Shown here one piece after another: positions 4,191 through 5,676 of a stretch of 5,676 bases of DNA (position 1 is the stretch's first letter; each line of letters opens with the position of its first letter). The notes beneath the pieces were generated by a model that was given only the letters and a program-made list of their open reading frames with translations, was not told where the DNA came from and made no database searches. This DNA comes from Candidatus Methanomethylophilaceae archaeon. GTDB taxonomy: Archaea; Thermoplasmatota; Thermoplasmata; Methanomassiliicoccales; Methanomethylophilaceae. Position numbers and translations under genes: made by a program. The stretch is taken from the NCBI GenBank assembly GCA_017395275.1, contig JAFPVN010000093.1, forward strand, positions 1-5,676. Direction: 5' to 3'.

Positions 4191-4662
4191 AGTCGCCTTG
4201 ACAGTCGTATTTCTTTATAACAGGCTCAACCTCACTCTCGTCATCCAAGAATGTTATATCCATTTCCTCTATGAAGTCAGAGAATCTTTTGCATAATCCT
4301 ATGGGGTCCCTGCCTTTCTTTCCAGCCATGTGGGCAATATCTCTACTATCGATGTACAGCATGACGTATGGTAGCGTGCACTCATAACTTGTAATATCCA
4401 AACTGGTTATCTTGCCATTTACAATTCTCCCATTCATATGGAAGATCGGATCGAATGCCACGTCCCCATTGAGTACCGTAAATAGACCTGTAGCAAAGTA
4501 CTTGTGACCCCCGTCTATATCATGAACCTCGACAGTCATATCCCATCCATTCCCGATGCTGAGGGTACCCCCGGTATCTCCGACCACATCATAGAACTTC
4601 TGGAATATCTCCCTGGATCCTTTGGTTGCCTGCACCAATATTCCTGCCCCCTCATACAGCAT
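4189..4662 (-). CDS. Conserved-looking protein of unknown function, second gene of an acidic-protein operon
   Basis: A 157-residue protein I cannot assign. It appears alpha/beta: a helix (TKGSREIFQKFYDVVGDT), then strands GGTLSIGNGWDMTVEVHDID, KYFATGLFTVLNGDVAFDP, IVNGKITSLDIT and CTLPYVMLYIDS, and a helical C-terminus (GLCKRFSDFIEEMDITF). The NGDV-x-x-DP segment faintly recalls DUF6908-type proteins of mobile elements; this is weak. Its ATG at 4662 overlaps the end of the upstream gene by 11 bases, so the two are probably cotranslated. The C-terminus DCQGD ends at a TGA after which a different frame reads on plausibly to 4071, so this gene may be frameshifted near its end. Base composition looks more AT-rich than the TetR and HD genes, which may indicate transfer. 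Confidence 0.65.
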   Translation of the reverse strand: MLYEGAGILVQATKGSREIFQKFYDVVGDTGGTLSIGNGWDMTVEVHDIDGGHKYFATGLFTVLNGDVAFDPIFHMNGRIVNGKITSLDITSYECTLPYVMLYIDSRDIAHMAGKKGRDPIGLCKRFSDFIEEMDITFLDDESEVEPVIKKYDCQGD

Positions 4663-5242
4663 CCAAGATGTCTTTGACGGGTTCGATGAGACTGAGAAGG
4701 TAATCTCTGTCGCGAAGTGGACTGGAGAAGGGGAGCCTCTCCAAGAGGTGCTCTAAGTCCTTATGGAAGCAAACATCTACCTCACACAACAAGTCCTCAA
4801 GAAACACCTCGCTTCTGAATGAATTAGCCAAGCGCTTGATGCATCTTGCTTCCGCGTCTGTAAGATTGCTGTTATCGTTGGTCCACATGAGAAAGGATTC
4901 CTTGATATCGTCGAGATCATCATCAGAAGTCAACGGACCAACCATTATATCGTCCTCGTAATAGTTGTCATCGTCATCTTCCTCATCATCATCGTCGAAT
5001 CCAATACCAAAGATCTCGTTCGAATCGCGCTCTACAACATCCTCACCATGCTTGTCTATCAGTTCTGATCCGATCTCATCAAGCTTATTCTTAAGTGTTA
5101 TGATCTTTGTGTATATTTCAGACGCTAATTCGTTATACTTTCCATCATCGGTTTCCGTTACGTGACCGTCCGCATACACGTTAACATTCTCAATGTTCAC
5201 GTTGATGGTAAGTCCATTGTTGTCTTTCCCGTGTTCTTTCAT
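4652..5242 (-). CDS. Acidic protein of unknown function, first gene of the pair
   Basis: A 196-residue protein with no family I recognise. Residues 9-30 (NGLTINVNIENVNVYADGHV) alternate like a beta hairpin; about 38-65 form a helix (ELASEIYTKIITLKNKLDEI); about 83-113 are an Asp/Glu-rich tract (DDDDEEDDDDNYYEDD ... DDDLDD), probably disordered; and about 114-196 are helical with ADAEARCIKRLANSF-like and FLEDLLCEVDVCFHKDLEHL segments. A longer frame starts at 5302, but the ATG at 5242 is preceded at seven bases by GAGG (5250-5253) and the residues before it look unlike protein, so I chose 5242. An acidic tract of this type can mimic nucleic acid or bind basic partners; that is speculation. It lies 127 bases past the AAA+ gene on the same strand and overlaps the next gene. 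Confidence 0.65.
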   Translation of the reverse strand: MKEHGKDNNGLTINVNIENVNVYADGHVTETDDGKYNELASEIYTKIITLKNKLDEIGSELIDKHGEDVVERDSNEIFGIGFDDDDEEDDDDNYYEDDIMVGPLTSDDDLDDIKESFLMWTNDNSNLTDAEARCIKRLANSFRSEVFLEDLLCEVDVCFHKDLEHLLERLPFSSPLRDRDYLLSLIEPVKDILDAV

Positions 5243-5249
5243 CGGATTT

Positions 5250-5253
5250 CCTC
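5250..5253 (-). promoter_or_regulatory. Shine-Dalgarno of the acidic-protein gene
   Basis: GAGG on the minus strand, seven bases before the ATG at 5242. It decides the start over the longer frame beginning at 5302 and contrasts with the leaderless starts elsewhere in the window. Confidence 0.55.
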
Positions 5254-5290
5254 GACAGTATATGGGGCTGAGACTATTTGGGTGATTGAT

Positions 5291-5308
5291 GAAAAAGAGC
5301 ATTTTTTC
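5291..5308. terminator. A/T inverted repeat, possible terminator after the AAA+ gene
   Basis: GAAAAA (5291-5296) and TTTTTC (5303-5308) face each other around GAGCATT. On the minus strand it gives an A/T stem ending in a five-T run about 60-80 bases after the AAA+ stop at 5370, a reasonable archaeal T-rich terminator. It might instead be only an AT-rich promoter flank of the gene at 5242. Confidence 0.25.
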
Positions 5309-5369
5309 TCAATTTGCTAAGTGGCGATGTCACACCCAGCACCCCTCGTTTAATTCGACATCAATGCTC

Positions 5370-5676
5370 TCAATAATATCCCACCAAGTGTTCCTGCCGC
5401 TCCTCCACGTTGCCCTTGATGGGCACTTTTTCGGTGCGCCACCCCTCCAACATAAGAACGTCCGAAGTCTCTACAGTGGATGCAGATACACTCAATGCCT
5501 CCTCGAGATCGGACTGCGTTATCATACCGTCAGAACCCCCATCCCTGCGACAACGGCGGTAGGCGATAAGGGCCGCATCCTCGATGATCTTGGCAACATC
5601 TGCAATGCTGTACCCCTCCGTCCTCTCAGCGATGCTCGCCAAATCCACACCCGAGTCCATGATCTTGATGTCCTTG
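5370..5676 (-). CDS. AAA+ ATPase (Cdc48/Vps4-like), C-terminal part
   Basis: The frame enters from the right edge and gives 101 residues: KDIKIMDSGVDLASIAERTE, GYSIADVAKIIEDAALIAYRR, then SDGMITQSDLEEALSVSASTV and a ~40-residue tail ending LVGYY. The string 'D(L)xxIAxxTEGYSxADxxxxxxxAAxxAxRR ... I(T/S)xxDLEEAL' is the C-terminal helical lid of classical AAA ATPases such as Cdc48/p97, PAN and Vps4; the following ETSDVLMLEGW resembles the Cdc48-type 'S..D...YE.W' tail. The Walker A/B, sensor and arginine-finger regions lie outside the window. An ATG at 5660 falls inside the lid and is not a real start. Such enzymes unfold or remodel proteins with ATP. A Cdc48-like unfoldase is likely; the exact subtype cannot be told from the lid. 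Confidence 0.85.
   Translation of the reverse strand, partial: KDIKIMDSGVDLASIAERTEGYSIADVAKIIEDAALIAYRRCRRDGGSDGMITQSDLEEALSVSASTVETSDVLMLEGWRTEKVPIKGNVEERQEHLVGYY

Noticed and set aside
4075..4296. Plus-strand 73-residue ORF
   Set aside because: It overlaps the end of the 4189-4662 gene antisense, has no motif, and no ribosome binding site or promoter was seen.
4965..5165. Poly-serine plus-strand ORF
   Set aside because: It is the complement of the Asp/Glu-rich GAT/GAC/GAA run of the acidic protein; the minus frame has the Shine-Dalgarno and gene overlap.

Overview
The window is most likely archaeal. It carries the start of a UPF0201/DUF54 gene (an archaeal RNA-binding, exosome-associated family), the end of a Cdc48/Vps4-type AAA+ ATPase, and genes whose start codons lie about 25-30 bases downstream of TATA-like boxes without a Shine-Dalgarno, which is the archaeal leaderless pattern. 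Several genes look like those of gut Methanomassiliicoccales (Thermoplasmata); that order-level placement is a guess.

Layout. 1-144 (minus): 5' part of UPF0201. 193-312: a GC-rich element with three hairpins. 327-1255 (minus): a two-gene operon of a TetR-type regulator followed, through an ATGA overlap, by a small zinc-ribbon membrane protein. 1406-1564 (plus): a remnant of an HD-domain hydrolase gene. 1709-2044 (minus): an unrecognised protein, perhaps cut at its N-terminus. 2135-3314 (plus): the most interesting part, a nucleotidyltransferase gene overlapping by 29 bases a HEPN/Abi-like gene with an intact R-X4-H motif. 3315-3435: a second copy of the hairpin element, starting at the first base after the HEPN stop codon. 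3494-3916 (plus): a fuller paralogue of the HD gene, itself apparently with an internal deletion. 4189-5242 (minus): two overlapping genes of unknown function, one with a strongly acidic tract. 5370-5676 (minus): C-terminal end of an AAA+ ATPase.

How it fits together. The NTase and HEPN genes form a translationally coupled pair that resembles toxin-antitoxin or abortive-infection modules of the MNT/HEPN kind, but the usual RX4HXY tyrosine of HepT is missing and the NTase is longer than a minimal MNT. The pair lies between two sets of direct repeats (the hairpin element and the HD gene tail), so it sits in a region able to rearrange by recombination. The hairpin element closely follows the stop codon of the upstream operon at both sites, and two paired positions differ in a compensatory way between copies, so its fold, as RNA or as DNA palindrome, seems to be kept. 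No tRNA, rRNA, CRISPR array, transposase or integrase was seen.
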